A stretch of 64,000 nt of DNA, taken from the NCBI GenBank assembly GCA_977006965.1, contig OZ345372.1:620001-684000 (forward strand). The letters are read 5' to 3'. Source of the stretch: Phymatolithon calcareum (lineage: Eukaryota > Rhodophyta > Florideophyceae > Hapalidiales). Each line of letters begins with the position of its first letter. The stretch's first letter is position 1. The notes beneath the pieces were generated by a model, which was given only the letters and a program-made list of their open reading frames with translations, had not been told where the DNA came from and made no database searches. The position numbers and the translations under genes are program-made. Positions 11,489 to 23,619 of the stretch are shown piece by piece.

Positions 11489-12415
11489 CCGGAAAGCGGT
11501 AAGTGTTGGTCGGCCAGTGTCTGAGGGCTGAAAGGTACGAGCGAGAATTGTTCTAGCGGTCTACGGGAAACGCCGCGACATTTCGCTTGCGTCTGACGAT
11601 GCGGCTGGTGCAGCATCGTTTACATTGGGCTTCTGCTGTTTATTTTCTGACGATTGTGACTGTTAGTCACTTGGAACTTAGTTTGTTATGTTTGCATTTT
11701 TCTCGTTTGATTGATAGTCAAGGTGATTTCATGTCCGATAGCAGTATAGTGGGTAACGATTTGAAGCAAGAGAAATCTTAAGTGCACGGATTGAGTGCTG
11801 CACAAACAATTGCCGCGCAGCGCTACGAGATGGTGACGGGATAGGCATCTGTCAAGCGCTGAATCCGCGCCACCTGCGATCCCGTCTCGTTCAATTTCAG
11901 AAACCTTTGCATTTCTTCTCATGCATTCAGTTACTTCGTTTTGAACGAGAGTACGACGGGCGCACACCGCGCCGACTGAGCATTGATTTCTGTTCAAAGA
12001 CATAACTTCTACTAGTCAACAGGTATTTTGAATGAGGCTGCAGACGAGCCTTCCAGTTCATAACGATGCCGCTCGCAGACCTTACTTTCCAAGATATCCC
12101 TTACCCATTCTTTCTGTGCACGATCTTGTTAAGAAATTGGAAATCGGGGCGTATCGATCATTTGCCCTTCCTGCGCCGCGAGGCATGGAACGTCGACAAG
12201 ATTTCTATGATGAAAGTCATGAAGTCATACCACGCGCGATGATCCGCCCTGGATTTGTCAGATCTAGGACATTACTAGCATCGAACCAGGAGCTCTATAA
12301 CGGCTCCTTGCAATCTAACCACCGACACTGCCAGCATCGTATTGTGAACGGCACTTGCAAGAAGAACCAACGGATTAATCAAAGACACCGACTTGCACTC
12401 AACGTACCGATTAGT

Positions 12416-12883
12416 CTAGTGCAAGTTTATGTCCCCTTTTGGAGCGTGTGCACTCTTTCGCTTCTGCACCTTTTTAAGCCGCGATCCTAATCGCATCCAC
12501 TGAAAATAAAGAGCATCGTTCGGTAGACACCACAGGACCGGCGATGCATCATCGCCAATCTCATCGACGAAGCTGGATCGCCTCGCTTGAGGTTGGATTG
12601 CGGTGGACAAGATCTCCATGAAAATGATGCCGACAAGTCGGAGAGAGATTTTGGCGCGAGTCGTTCTCTTTCTTAACGCTCGATCACGGCAAATTAGAAC
12701 CGCTGATTGACTTCTGCTCGGTTGTTCTTTCAGCGCACGCGATGCTTGTTTGCCCCAAGCAAGCTTTGCCGCCGGCGCAAGAATAAACAGTGTGACCATC
12801 CCACGTTGCCTTTGTTTCTCGCTGGACTTTATCTCTATGCTTCTCGTCCCGCTCTGTTCACCGAAGTATTGCCGGCTTGCCAC
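12416..12883 (-). other. Duplicated 155-codon ORF of uncertain status (left copy)
   Basis: A basic 155-codon minus-strand frame is open here and in the right copy (26344-26811). Only two substitutions separate the copies over 468 bp and both change the amino acid, so conservation gives no evidence of selection. A 152-codon plus-strand ORF (12032-12490) overlaps its 3' end and differs more between copies. Neither resembles a family I know. Either could be chance. Confidence 0.2.
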
Positions 12884-13569
12884 TTGATGATTGAAGTGTC
12901 ATTGTGCCGGAGTGGAGGCTATTGTCGTATTTAAAAGCTCGTCAGTACGGAGAGGAACATGAATGAGGGAGATGACAGGTACCACGGCACATGTCATTTC
13001 TCGATCAGCGTGCAGCACTACTCGAGGAGGACATAGATGGTCATTTCCATTCATGTGATGACCAATCTCGAGAACATCAATTAGCGGAGCCGAAGCCAGC
13101 GCAACGTCTGGAAATCGGAGATATCTAAGTTCGATCGCGAACCACCCTTAAGAAGCGTTTGCCAAGATCTTCTCCGACGAGAGGACTTCACTTTTCCTCT
13201 TCTGTGCACTCGAGCAATGCTCTCATGCAGCCGTGCTAGTGCGACACTAAATAGTCACGAGAGTGCAATCCAGAAGCAAGCACCAGACGGAACTTGGTGG
13301 CCTAGTAGTTTTGTTTCTTGTCAAGCAGTAGTGTCGTCTGCGAACGGCACGACTTCGTGTTCACCAATAACTGGTAAACTCGAAGTTATCCGATCCTCCG
13401 CCCTTTATAGCGGGAAAGATTTTATCACGATAAATGGTGGCCCGAGGGGGCGCAGGGGCAATATTCGGACCATGAAAGGAGAAGTCCGTACACGTGTCAT
13501 ACCTGGCCAGTCACCTTGATCCCCATCACCGACGTCGTCCGGTTATCCCTGGCTAAACCGGACTGGGGG

Positions 13570-15179
13570 ATGAGGAACAGGCGAGGAAGTGGTCTTCGGG
13601 CCAAGCGAGGAATTGGAATAATCATTCAAGCTGTCCGCGCAGGAAGGTGAGGAGTGCCATTCTTTGCGAAGCGTTGTCATGCTTTCTCCATGCTGCGAGT
13701 GTCTGACTTCTTTGCATGATTTGTGTCTCGTCCAGAATTACGGCGGGCGATGAAGACGGAGCTGCTGACATCTTGGCAGAAACTTTACCTGACGTTGCTC
13801 GTATGACAAGGCATGCTCAACTTGTTTTTGCGCGACGGTCATTGAAAGAATGTGCTGGTACTGTGCCGCTTCCCGAAAGTCCAGCAGAAAACGAAGTCGA
13901 TTTGGCGTTAAATATTACACCAACAGGGAAACCAGCCTCCAAAGAACCAGGATTGGGCAACCTCCAGAACGCAGCAATTGCGAACTCCAACGATCTTTTA
14001 CCATCGATCAGAGCCCGGACTCCCGGCACCGCCACCCCGGGACCCAGGAAGCGTCGACGAGTACAAAGCGGCATGACGTCATTCGATGATAGTCGCAGAG
14101 AAGGCGAAAGAGCGGAAATGTCTTCTTTCCTCTGTGCACAACCTACCACCCGTCTGGAGCACATTGGTGGTATTGACAAAACTGTTCAAACTATTCGCGA
14201 GCTCACGGAATGGCCCCTTTTCCACCGTGAAATTTACACACATCTGGGGGTGGACCCTCCACGCGGAGTTTTATTACACGGACCGCCGGGTTGCGGCAAA
14301 ACGTTGCTTGCGCACGGCATAGCGGGGGAACTGGGTGTGTCTTTCTTGAAAGTGTCTGGTCCTGAAATCGTGTCGAGCATGTCTGGAGAAAGCGAACGAA
14401 AACTGCGCAATCTCTTCGCGGAGGCTAGGCGACTATCCCCGAGCATTATATTTATTGACGAAATTGACGCGATTGCATCACGAAAAGAGGGGGCCACGAA
14501 GGATATGGAACGTAGAATTGTGTCGCAACTCATCTCTTGTATTGACGAGGGAAGCGGAAACGAAGAGGAAAAACAAAGCGAGACACCGCAAATGAATCCT
14601 GCAGTTGCAGAAAATGGAGAAGCGGTTAAACTGCCTGCGGATGGCACTGGACAAGGGGGAACGACAAAGGGATTATCTGCGCACGAAGCGCCAGAATCAT
14701 CTCCATTTATTGTTATTGCTGCAACTAACAGACCGGAGTCCATTGAACCGGCACTTCGTCGAGCTGGGCGGTTCGACCGTGAAATTGAGCTCGGTGCACC
14801 TGATGAGGTGGCAAGAGGAGCAATTTTGTCTAAGCTCTCCTGCAAACTTAAAGTTGCAGATGATGTCAATTTTTCATCTATTGCGAAACGGACTGCAGGT
14901 TACGTTGGGGCAGACCTTGACTTGTTAGTGCGAGAGGCAGGAATGGTGGCAGTGCGTCGGTTTGCGACCAGTGTTCAAGAAAAGCTTATGTCCAAGGAGC
15001 AGTATGCCGATATGGAAATGGACGACGTCAAGAAGATAGGTCTCGAAGCACTCGCGCAGTTGCAAAGGGGGAGCCTTTCTCATCGGAGGAAATGCGCGAC
15101 TGTGTGGTGAGCATGAACGACTTCCGCAGTGCTTTAGACACTATACAGCCGTCAGCTCTTAGAGAGGCTTTGCTACACG
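13570..15179 (+). pseudogene. NVL/Rix7-type AAA ATPase, truncated left copy (first ATPase domain only)
   Basis: This is the left duplicate of the 27499-30008 gene. The same first exon (ATG at 13570), 89-nt intron (13647-13735) and N-terminal region are present, and the first AAA domain is complete with Walker A GPPGCGKT and Walker B IIFIDEIDAI. Around 15067 there are five G where the right copy has three; this 2-nt gain shifts the frame and stops it at 15110. Homology ends at 15179, so the whole second AAA domain is missing and the sequence runs into a tandem repeat. A D1-only product would lack half of the two-ring hexamer, so I call it a pseudogene. Confidence 0.85.
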
Positions 15180-15970
15180 ACTCAGGGGATCCCACTACAT
15201 AATACATGCAGAATCGATTTTTTACACCATGGATCTGTCGGACTTGCGGAAGATGCTCGTGCCCCTCAAGAAAACTGCGTGACTATATTCGCCGTTAGAT
15301 ATAAAAATATCCATTTTATTCTCCTTATTTTTCTCGCACAAGCTATAGTTTCCAATTCAGGAGCGGAAAACAAAGGAACCAGAAGAGTATTGAACAAGTG
15401 GCCCTTTGAAGGGGAGCCTGCAAGCTCAAATTTGACATCAGACTCAGGGGATCCCACTACACAATACACGCAGAATCGATTTTTTACACCATGAATCTGC
15501 CGGACTTGGGGAAAATACTCGTGCCCTGCATCGTCATCTCAAGAAGACCGCGCGACTATATTCGCCCTTAGATATAAAAATATCCATTTTATTCTCCTCA
15601 TTTTTCTCGCACAAGCTATAGTTTCCAGTTCAGGAGCGAAAAACAAACGAACCAGAAGAGTATTGAACAAATGGCCCTTTGGAGGGGAACCTACTGTCTC
15701 AAGTTTGACATCGGACTCAGGGGATCCCACTACATAATACGTGTAGAATCGATTTTCTACACCATGAATCTGTCAGACTTGGGGAAGATGCTCATAAAAA
15801 ACCATTATTTTCTTCTCATGCGATCATCATGTTTTTCGTCTCTTTAGACGTGCTGTGCCCTGCATCTTCATCTCAAGAAAACTGGGCGATTATATTCGCC
15901 CTTAGTTATAAAAATATCCATTTTCTTCTCTTTACTTTTCTTGCGCAAGCTATAGTTTCCAGCTCTACCA
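15180..15970. repeat. Three-unit tandem repeat, about 260-275 bp per unit
   Basis: Units begin with GACTCAGGGGATCCCACTAC at about 15179, 15440 and 15714. Each contains ATCGATTTT, TATAAAAATATCCATTTT and CTATAGTTTCC blocks in the same order. The third unit carries an insertion of roughly 60 bp (about 15793-15855) and ends early near 15965. The array starts at the broken end of the truncated NVL copy. Confidence 0.9.
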
Positions 15971-16263
15971 ATCGGTACTTTGATATGAATATACTAATGT
16001 TGTAACGAGATAGAATGATATGAAATACTAGAGTTGAATACCTGCCACGTGTCGCTACTCTCGCTCACTATTCTGATCGAGAAGCGTGCGAGACAGAAAG
16101 TATCGACTTGTCCTATCCCTGAAGGTGTGCCTAGAGAAATAAATTTTTCGGAAATTACGTGAATCGTACGCAATTACACGAGTCTAGCAATCTGATTCTT
16201 GGAATGAAAAAGCAATGGTAGTGAAGCTCTAGTCCCTCTATACTGCCATTGTTCTTGTCTACT

Positions 16264-16514
16264 ATGGAAACTGCTATCAGCAGTTTCCATCCTAGTTTCT
16301 AAAGATTACTTATGTGATGAATGTGGATGCAGCGATCTAATCTGAGTTTCACGTGAGACTGCTCCTTCACAGTGATCACTTCGACAATTGGGGCCGAGAT
16401 TTTTACAGCGACCATATGATTTTCTGATCAAGTGCATTTTCGCGGTGGGTAGTATCCTGCGTCACCAAACTCTCGTGTGCACTTGAAGTATACTGTGAGA
16501 GTTTGGGTACGCAG
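16264..16514. repeat. Two hairpin-forming inverted repeats
   Basis: A perfect 12-bp stem (ATGGAAACTGCT) with a 3-nt loop lies at 16264-16290. A second stem of 18 bp with two mismatches lies at 16457-16474 and 16497-16514 (CTGCGTCACCAAACTCTC and near-complement). Both are upstream of the unknown ORF at 16651. No function is evident. The rest of 15971-16650 shows nothing else. Confidence 0.6.
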
Positions 16515-16650
16515 CGTAGTTCAGCTACGTCTCTATTGGGTTCCATCAGAGCACCGAGATTAAAGCGCCGGTGCATTATGAACAGGAATTAGAGTATAAA
16601 TTGCCTCTTCCCCGCTTATGTAGGAACATCTGAACAAACATATCCCTGCC

Positions 16651-17298
16651 ATGGAAACCACCAAAAAGGGCAGAGCCACACAAGGCAGCACAAGCACTCC
16701 GAAACTGGCACAAAAGAGAGTAAACAAAGATGTTCGGGTCGAACAAGCTCAAAAAAAGCAGCATGACAATTGGACGAAGCCCAACCTTGGGAAAAAGATC
16801 CCGGTATCTGATGAAAACGTTGCTCTCATCAACTCGCCGACTGCACATTCTGATATGAATCTCTTCATGGAAAAACTGAACGAAATGACTTCGGAGAAAC
16901 TATGTGACTTCGATAGTCGTACGTCCAAATTTGTTTTCGGGGACTCCAGAAGTGACCAGCAGGCTTATCTCGTGGATAAGGACACTCTGCAACTCAAACT
17001 TTTATCGATTGAGGGCGAGGCAGTTGACGCCATACTGTTTGCAAGCCAATTTTCATCGAAAAGGAATCCTGCTACGAAAATTGACCGATACAGACTTGTC
17101 ATTGATCTATCATCTGACGACCTTGATGCTGCGCATACAGTTTTTTCTGATCTTTGCACACTTTTTAAAAACCCCGTGAACATGGCTAAGCTGTCGAGTC
17201 TGATTAAAGTTGCAGAAACTGAAATTGATGTAGTACCTCAAGGTAACTATTTGAAATCTAGCGCGATTCAATATCTCAACAGCTCTCTTACTCAATAA
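16651..17298 (+). CDS. Hypothetical protein, 215 aa, possibly split by a frameshift
   Basis: This ORF has an ATG start in a plausible context and a Lys/Gln-rich N-terminus (residues 1-50), followed by a mixed alpha/beta-looking region (about 65-205) without signal peptide or membrane segment. Directly after its stop (17296-17298) another plus-strand frame runs from 17300 (GTG) to 17662. That frame is already open some codons before 17298. This may therefore be one gene of about 335 codons with a single frameshift near 17290, or two unrelated ORFs. I do not recognise either part. It lies alone in the 10-kb segment between the NVL duplicates. Confidence 0.45.
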   Translation: METTKKGRATQGSTSTPKLAQKRVNKDVRVEQAQKKQHDNWTKPNLGKKIPVSDENVALINSPTAHSDMNLFMEKLNEMTSEKLCDFDSRTSKFVFGDSRSDQQAYLVDKDTLQLKLLSIEGEAVDAILFASQFSSKRNPATKIDRYRLVIDLSSDDLDAAHTVFSDLCTLFKNPVNMAKLSSLIKVAETEIDVVPQGNYLKSSAIQYLNSSLTQ

Positions 17299-17662
17299 CG
17301 TGTTTTGTTCCTATTACATAGGACCTAATGCCACGAATTTCCTGTTTACGAACAATGCGGCTTCGCCGTATAAGCCAAGAAACAAGAACTCTCAGTTCTT
17401 AATACCCGAAACAACTTCACTTCTTTTAAAGCCCCCATCGTTCTTTGCTACACCTGCATCTCTTGTTCAAGATGAACAGGGATCGCAACTTCATGAGGTC
17501 GATTTCGTGCAAGAGGAGCAAGTTACAGTGTTCTTTAATATCGTCGGTTGCTTCTATCTTAAGAAGATGCATATCAAACCCCGAATGCTTCTCATTAAGA
17601 AGACCCCTGTTTCTCTCGATGTTCCGCTTGCAAAAAAACTCAGAACAGATATTCTCATATAG

Positions 17663-20600
17663 CGATAATCATGCGTTTCAATAAAATTGTAAGAATGGCG
17701 TACAATTTGGAAGTTGAAAGTCGCGTTGTACACTTTCTTAAGAAAGCTGTAGAAAGAGGAAAGAAGAGCGGGTATCTGATACTTTAAGAGTGCTTGTATC
17801 AGTTCCTTTAGTGTATTTGAAGAGCTGAAGTTGGGTGGGCGGTTGAATTGGTAGGGTTCACAGTGCTGATGTTGTGCTTGTGCAGGTTTTGTATTGTGTT
17901 GGTGGTGTTATGGCCAGTGATAAATGAGCGAGACATAGAATAGATAAACCGAAGTGAGATTGAGGCGAATGCGAGTGGAAGTGAGTATGAGTCATATGAG
18001 CGACAATGGCTAGACATGGCCCGTGCCTACAGAATTCTAGTTGAATTAAAGGTGTCCTAATGACTCTGGAGCCATATGAAAACTAAGAGTTCTCGAAGTC
18101 GCACGATTTGATGGTTGGTCGAGTCCATGTCGTGAGTGAAAGCTTGAGATTCTTTTACACCCGCGACAGTACTGTCTCGGCGTACGCCCGGCAGCATGTT
18201 TGCGATAATAAAAGTCAACAATAGCATGAAAAGAAGAGCTGTTACCAGGGGGAGCACACCTGTGGAAATCATTGTTGAATGTAGATGACCAGCACAAGCC
18301 CATTGACTGCGCGTAGAATGAAGATAAGCTGGGTATGACATACACAGTTTCTGAATGGATATCTGTCATCGGAACCTATTCGTATTATAAGAACCATTTA
18401 CTTCACGAAACCTAAAAAATGGTTTATTCAAAAATGCGAAACCTAGACTTGTGAGCCGAGCCAAAAAAGTTATAAAATTAGTTACTACAGTATCGTACTG
18501 TCCTTCACAGTCTACAAGCTGGGAGGCAGCAACTGAAGAAGGTTTTCCCGTATATTCGTAAGACTAGGACGCACTGAATTTTATTTAGAAATATATTTGA
18601 ATCGAAAAGATGTACTGTGCTATCACTCTTGCGGTAGAGTTGTACACATGCGCCATTGATGAAGGCGAATACGTAAATGCAATGAGAATATCACCATAGA
18701 ATTCGACAACAATGGAAGAAGAAGTTGGATGGCGTTGTTTCTCTTCCATGAAATGTTCCAACAGATTAGGAATGAGCATCAACCTAATTCTGAAACTTGA
18801 TATCACTTTTGATATTATGCCTCAAACCTTGATATAATATCAATTACAGTTATCTGTCTGCCAGTAAAGTAGTTCCTCCATAGTTATTCTCTGACACGTG
18901 TGATAGGACAGAAAAGTCTTCGAATAATCAACGATTTTGCCTGTTTAAATGGGGAATACGTACGCAAAACTGTTATGAAACCATGGATGTCATTAAATTA
19001 CAGTAGCTGATATCGGACTGGAAATCTTGATATACTTTGATACCGCCAAAATCAGCTTGATAATGAATATTCGAACACTTACTGGAAACATCACATCGCT
19101 GAGCATAAGAAGTTTTAAAAACGACATAATCCTTCAGAATTCCAGAAAGGTACACTTTCACCGTTGACAAAATCTTATTTCAAGTATGACTGTATCAGTT
19201 AATTTATTTCAAAACATCTTGAAATTTTAATCCCTTCTTTCCAATCATAAATCGTCTAAAAAGTCCTTTGGCATACGATTTTATGAAAATGACATCATCC
19301 TTCAGAATTCCAGAAAGGTACACTTTCACCGCTGACAAAATCTTATTTCAAGCGTGATTGTATCAGTTAATTTATTTCAAAACATCTTGAAATTTTAATC
19401 CCCTTAGTGTACCAATCAGATGTTCAGAATGGCGATTTTTTGGCCAATCTATTGTGAGGAAAACAGTTTTATCCAATAAGGATGCGAGGAATGCAGTGCT
19501 GATTGGCTGTTTATGGCTCCTTACATGGCTTCTTACACGGCGCACCCGCATCACTTAGAATACCATAACAGACTAGGATCTACCCGGAATTCGTGGCAGT
19601 TCGATAGTTATCATAACACATGTTTTGGACTGAAAGCTCAAAAAGGAGCGCATATAGCCGGTTTTTGCCCGCGATGGACACTGAATCGCTCACAGCGTAA
19701 TAAACAGCTCCGAACCTGCCAAAACGCCTTGTACGATTGCGCAGGATGACCCAATCTACCCAATGAGCAAAAACACTAAAGAATTGGTCGCCTGAACAAT
19801 AAAAAGCCTGCCTCGAGAAGCACCGGGAAGGCGTAGTTAAGTGAGGTCTATGCTCGGCGTCGTCGTCTGGGCGGTGAGCCATCGGGGCTAAAATTTTTCC
19901 GATATAGATCGAAATAGGGTCCATGTGGACCTAAATGTTCTCCGTTTGGTCCACCGGGAAGGCTTTGCCCTAAATGAGCGCCGCGTGCCTGCTCTACATC
20001 GGCGACAGAGTTTAGTGCAGCCTATCATATGTTACAACCGCCTTTCTTTCTGATCAATGTCTCCACGGTCGGATTCTGGACAGAAACATGACGGAGGCTG
20101 AATGAGAGAAGGTATTGCCTGGTGTTGCACGGTGCGCCCTGCTTTTCAGCAGCAGCTGTACACACTTCGCCTTCCGATGGAATGTACGTTTACACGTTCT
20201 CCGCGAGAATCACATTCGCACAGTCACATTGCGGCTCTTGCGAAGACTGGTCGCGCATATCGCTCCCGGGAACTTATCGTTTTTCACGGCCATGTCCATG
20301 TTGAACGAGGCGGTGTGGGGCAGAGGAAACGCTTAAACGCGGTTATTGTCGAACGCTCTCTCGCCCCGAAAGCGGTCTTTTATATACTTTCTGGCACGTT
20401 TTGACAATTCCAGATCCAGATATGGCAATCAATGGTGGCACCCGATTGGACTCAACCGAAAACCGGGAACCGCGAAAATAACCCTTTTCTCTTGAACAGG
20501 AGTGGTGAGGGTTTCGGTCCCATAACTCCAAAATTTCTGGCCTGAAGAGTTAAAACTATACGACGGGATACAGCGACGCTACCAGTGACGGGTTAAGTAC

Positions 20601-21061
20601 TCTGCAAAACGTTTCTTCTGATCTCGATAATTACTCTGTGCTAACACTGCTCGATAACTTTGAACACATCATCGTCCATGGTCTATATTCCGTCTTGTGT
20701 TGTGTGGTGGTAGGAGGTTCTATATTGCATTTTGGTGATATCGCGTTTGTTATTGTCAAGAGAATCATATACGGCTCTCTTTTCGGGCTCCTCTTTCATT
20801 GGCATTGTTTTAAAAATTGGACCATGAGGGTGGAGATTTCGCTCTTGGGCCTGTATGAGCTTCATGGCAGTGCGGAATCGTACACTTGGGCAATGCGCGC
20901 TGGATAAATATCCAGTTAATTGGTAACGTTTAGAGGCTGCAGGGTGGTCGTTTATTGTGTGGATTTCTTGCAGATATGTTCGGGGTTTCTCTCGGTTTAG
21001 GCTCGCGCGACCGGTATGCAAGCCAAGAGCTTTCCTTTTACGTCCAGTGGCGCAAGGAGAT
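17663..21061. other. Gene-poor AT-rich stretch
   Basis: No convincing gene is visible in these 3.4 kb. Open frames are short and of random-looking composition. One spaced direct repeat lies at 19108-19402. A hydrophobic plus-strand frame (20638-20907) and a basic minus-strand frame (21081-20683) overlap each other downstream of the zinc-finger-like gene; I cannot support either. Confidence 0.5.
19108..19402. repeat. Direct repeat, two units of about 120 bp
   Basis: The stretch at about 19115-19232 recurs at 19285-19402 with roughly 90% identity, including CCTTCAGAATTCCAGAAAGG and CAAAACATCTTGAAATTTTA. About 50 bp of unrelated sequence separates the units. Both are non-coding. Confidence 0.85.
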
Positions 21062-22117
21062 TTATTTATACTTTCGCCCAAATGTCTTCCTATTCACGAA
21101 AATAGAATGCTCTCTTGATGAATGTTTTCGAGGGTCTTTTACTCTGATAGCTTGGCAAATGGTTTCAGTGCTTTGCCTTGTGCAGGACATAAGTCGATGC
21201 GCAAACTGTGCTGGATGGGAGCTAGACGGCCCTTCCAAAAGTTCTTTCCGGGTAGACCACAACAACTTCATCACTGATACAACTGTCGTCTCGCTTTCGC
21301 CGACACGGCGCAAAACAACTTCACGAAGCCCGTGAAATCGACGCATGGCTTGCTCTTTCGGTCCAAAATCGTCACATGCGAAACGGCAAAGCTGGCACTT
21401 GTGGCCTTCAGTGTCGCTTCCGATCTGATCGAGCTCTGTACACTTGAGTGCGGTTTCCAATTGCGTAGCTTCCACACGCGCTTCATTGGCTGCAAGCGGA
21501 TATTGAAGTTTGTGGTTAGGTCCATCGCACAAATCCTCCTCGCTGTTGTCAGAACCTCTGCAAGCTCCATTAGTCGTCTCGTCTGCACGATCGTAGATAG
21601 GATCTACCGCCCCACCCAATCCTTTGGAGAAGTCTTGTCCTCTCTCAACCACATCTTTGTAAAGATCTTGTCCCGTCCCGTCGGAAATTTTGCAAAGACC
21701 TTCTCCGGCCGTGCCGTCACCGCCAGTGGAGGTATTTTCGTTTGATAAATTTCCCGCCGCACTCTTCGCCGCCATCGACCGCTGACGCCTACGAATTGCC
21801 CGCTTTTCCTTCGGATTTAATCTCCTTGTTAGCGTTCCGGCTTCGCCTTCCTTGTTGTTTTTCTCCTGTTCAATGAGCGCCTTTATGGATTTCACGCACA
21901 CCTGACAAAGTGTAGATTGTGGAGATTTTAGAGGCGGTAAATGAATAGCATGTGGTAGGCTCGCGGGAATGCTCTTTCAAACCAGGAATTCAGCGCCATT
22001 CGGAAGATGTTTTGAAATTTGATCGTGAAGAAACACCGACATTGCCTTGCTAGATTTCAGCGCCTTGCCACACGCTTGGCACGGATGCATAAGTCCTTGT
22101 TGATTTCCTTCCTCCAT
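21062..22117 (-). CDS. Zinc-finger-like protein with one short intron
   Basis: I model two exons. Exon 1 runs from ATG at 22117 to 21983 and encodes a short N-terminus with HPCQACGKALKSSKAM and later HDQISKH, a Cys2...His2-like arrangement. The intron is 21982-21902 (81 nt, donor GTTTGA, acceptor TTTGTCAG) and preserves frame in phase 0. Exon 2 (21901-21062) encodes 279 residues: a basic segment (about NPKEKRAIRRRQRS), an acidic low-complexity middle and a second Cys cluster KCQLCRFAC followed by basic helical sequence. Paired CxxC motifs suggest a small metal-binding, possibly nucleic-acid-binding protein. The family is not recognised. The intron matches the length class of the other introns here, which supports the model. 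Confidence 0.5.
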
Positions 22118-23152
22118 GTTTTTGGGGAGGTGGAGCAATGTTTCTGATGGCGATCTGGAATCCCTGGACTACTGCCATAACCCACCGGACGTGACGTTGG
22201 TCATTCAAACGTTGGTAGTGCAGTGCCCAATATTTTGGGGCTGCTGGTCACTTGTGCACTGTATGACAAGGAATCTTTAATGATTTGAGCGGCCCGCCGG
22301 GGCCATGATTACGAAAGCGAGGCGATCAATATCGTGGAGAGGGAGCGCGGAAAACGTTGTTGCCGCCCATCTACCTGCGCCACTACTTCTTGAACCAAAA
22401 TTCTAAACTTGTACGATTTTGGGGAAGTAGCTTCCGCTTGTAACTACCTTCTTAGAAAATATATCGGTGCGAAGAACAGCAAAAAGCGTGCCCCTTAAAG
22501 ACAAACCGCTTGACATCCACACCGCCTCAAAATGGCTGTATTCGTCGATTTTGGAGCAAGAAGCGGTTCGAGTGGCACTTCAAATATATTATCATAACTC
22601 GGCTTCACTTCTGCCACAAACTTGGCAATTTTTACGTGTAGATCCTAGTCTGATAACCTAAAGTTATGGAACTAAAGTTATGGAAATACCATAACCTAAA
22701 GTTATGGAATTATTGCAGCGAGGCTTCGTTTGTCTATCAGTCAATCCTGTACTGTATGCCCAATTTCTTCTATCAATCAAGATCACATCCTTTGCCCCAT
22801 AAATCGAGCGTTCCCGTATCTCCCTGTTCTGGTGTGCCTTTCCGAGATTTCCAGGTAAGATATTTTCATTTGTTTCAAAATCTTCCCAGTTTCAAGGGGA
22901 CACAACGGGAGAGTGCGGGAAATAGCGATTTTTCTCATTTTCAACTTTTTAACACAGTTGACGAATTTTTATCGACCTGTTGATATCACGGTTAGATTTT
23001 TAATCATTGATTGTCCATTTGAAACAAGCTTACACGCTTGGACCATGCATAGGCATGGAAGACTATTGCTGACACTTCGGCAGAAGCAACGTATCCATTT
23101 GCAAAACTATCATACGTATGATACGCAAAGTTACGGATCTGGATTTCCCAAG
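22118..23152. other. Intergenic stretch, nothing recognised
   Basis: No gene is supported. Near 22660-22710 the phrase CCTAAAGTTATGGA occurs three times with small changes, a minor tandem repeat. The rest is non-coding sequence leading into the CGAAACTTT-rich block. Confidence 0.5.
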
Positions 23153-23619
23153 CGAAACTTTTCGAAACTTTTGCGAAACTTTCGATGAGAACACGTGTCA
23201 TGAAACGTGCCAAAATCGAAACTTTCGCAGTAGCCGAATTCTCATTGGCCAGATTCTGTTTGCAGTTTGTCTATATTTCAATTCCTTAGCGAAACTTTGT
23301 AGACCTGAACGAGATCTTGCCATTGATATGAAAAAATCCAAAAATGTCCCACATTCTTCCTGCGAAACTTGCTCCTAGAAATCGAAACTTTCCCGTTTTT
23401 GGCGAAACTTTCGACTTTCGTTTGCAAATTTCGCTGGGAAGGAGCGGAAGTTTTAAAATTTTGTTAGCGAAACTTTGTAGTTCCAATACTGAAGAGGAAA
23501 TTTGTGCTAAGAAAGAAGGAATTGCGACTGTCCTTTTGGGAAGTATTGCCTCGATAAGAACAGGAAATCGAAACTTTCGAGCACCTGTTTTGTCAACGCG
23601 AAAGTTAAACGAAACTTTC
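23153..23619. repeat. Cluster of eleven CGAAACTT motifs, all in the same orientation
   Basis: CGAAACTT occurs at about 23153, 23163, 23173, 23217, 23290, 23363, 23393, 23403, 23468, 23569 and 23610, mostly as GCGAAACTTT or TCGAAACTTTCG. Spacing is irregular (10 to about 100 bp), so it is not a simple microsatellite. All copies read on the plus strand, roughly 0.4-0.9 kb upstream of the Cys-rich protein gene. It may be a decayed minisatellite or a homotypic cluster of binding sites. Confidence 0.75.

Larger units (their letters stand above)
11457..15179. repeat. Segmental duplication A, left copy (3.72 kb)
   Basis: This block matches 25388-29107 at roughly 98-99% identity, with scattered substitutions and a few indels (for example around 11643-11665, 15070 and 15165). 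Its left edge abuts the bZIP gene. Its right edge ends inside the NVL coding region, at the point where a 270-bp tandem repeat begins. Confidence 0.95.

Noticed and set aside
12032-12490. 152-codon plus-strand ORF in both duplicates as a real gene
   Set aside because: Most of the copy differences in its first part change the protein, and it overlaps another frame; there is no sign of coding constraint.
15180-15970. CRISPR-like array of direct repeats
   Set aside because: Units are about 270 bp and contiguous without unique spacers, and the genome is eukaryotic. It is a plain tandem repeat.
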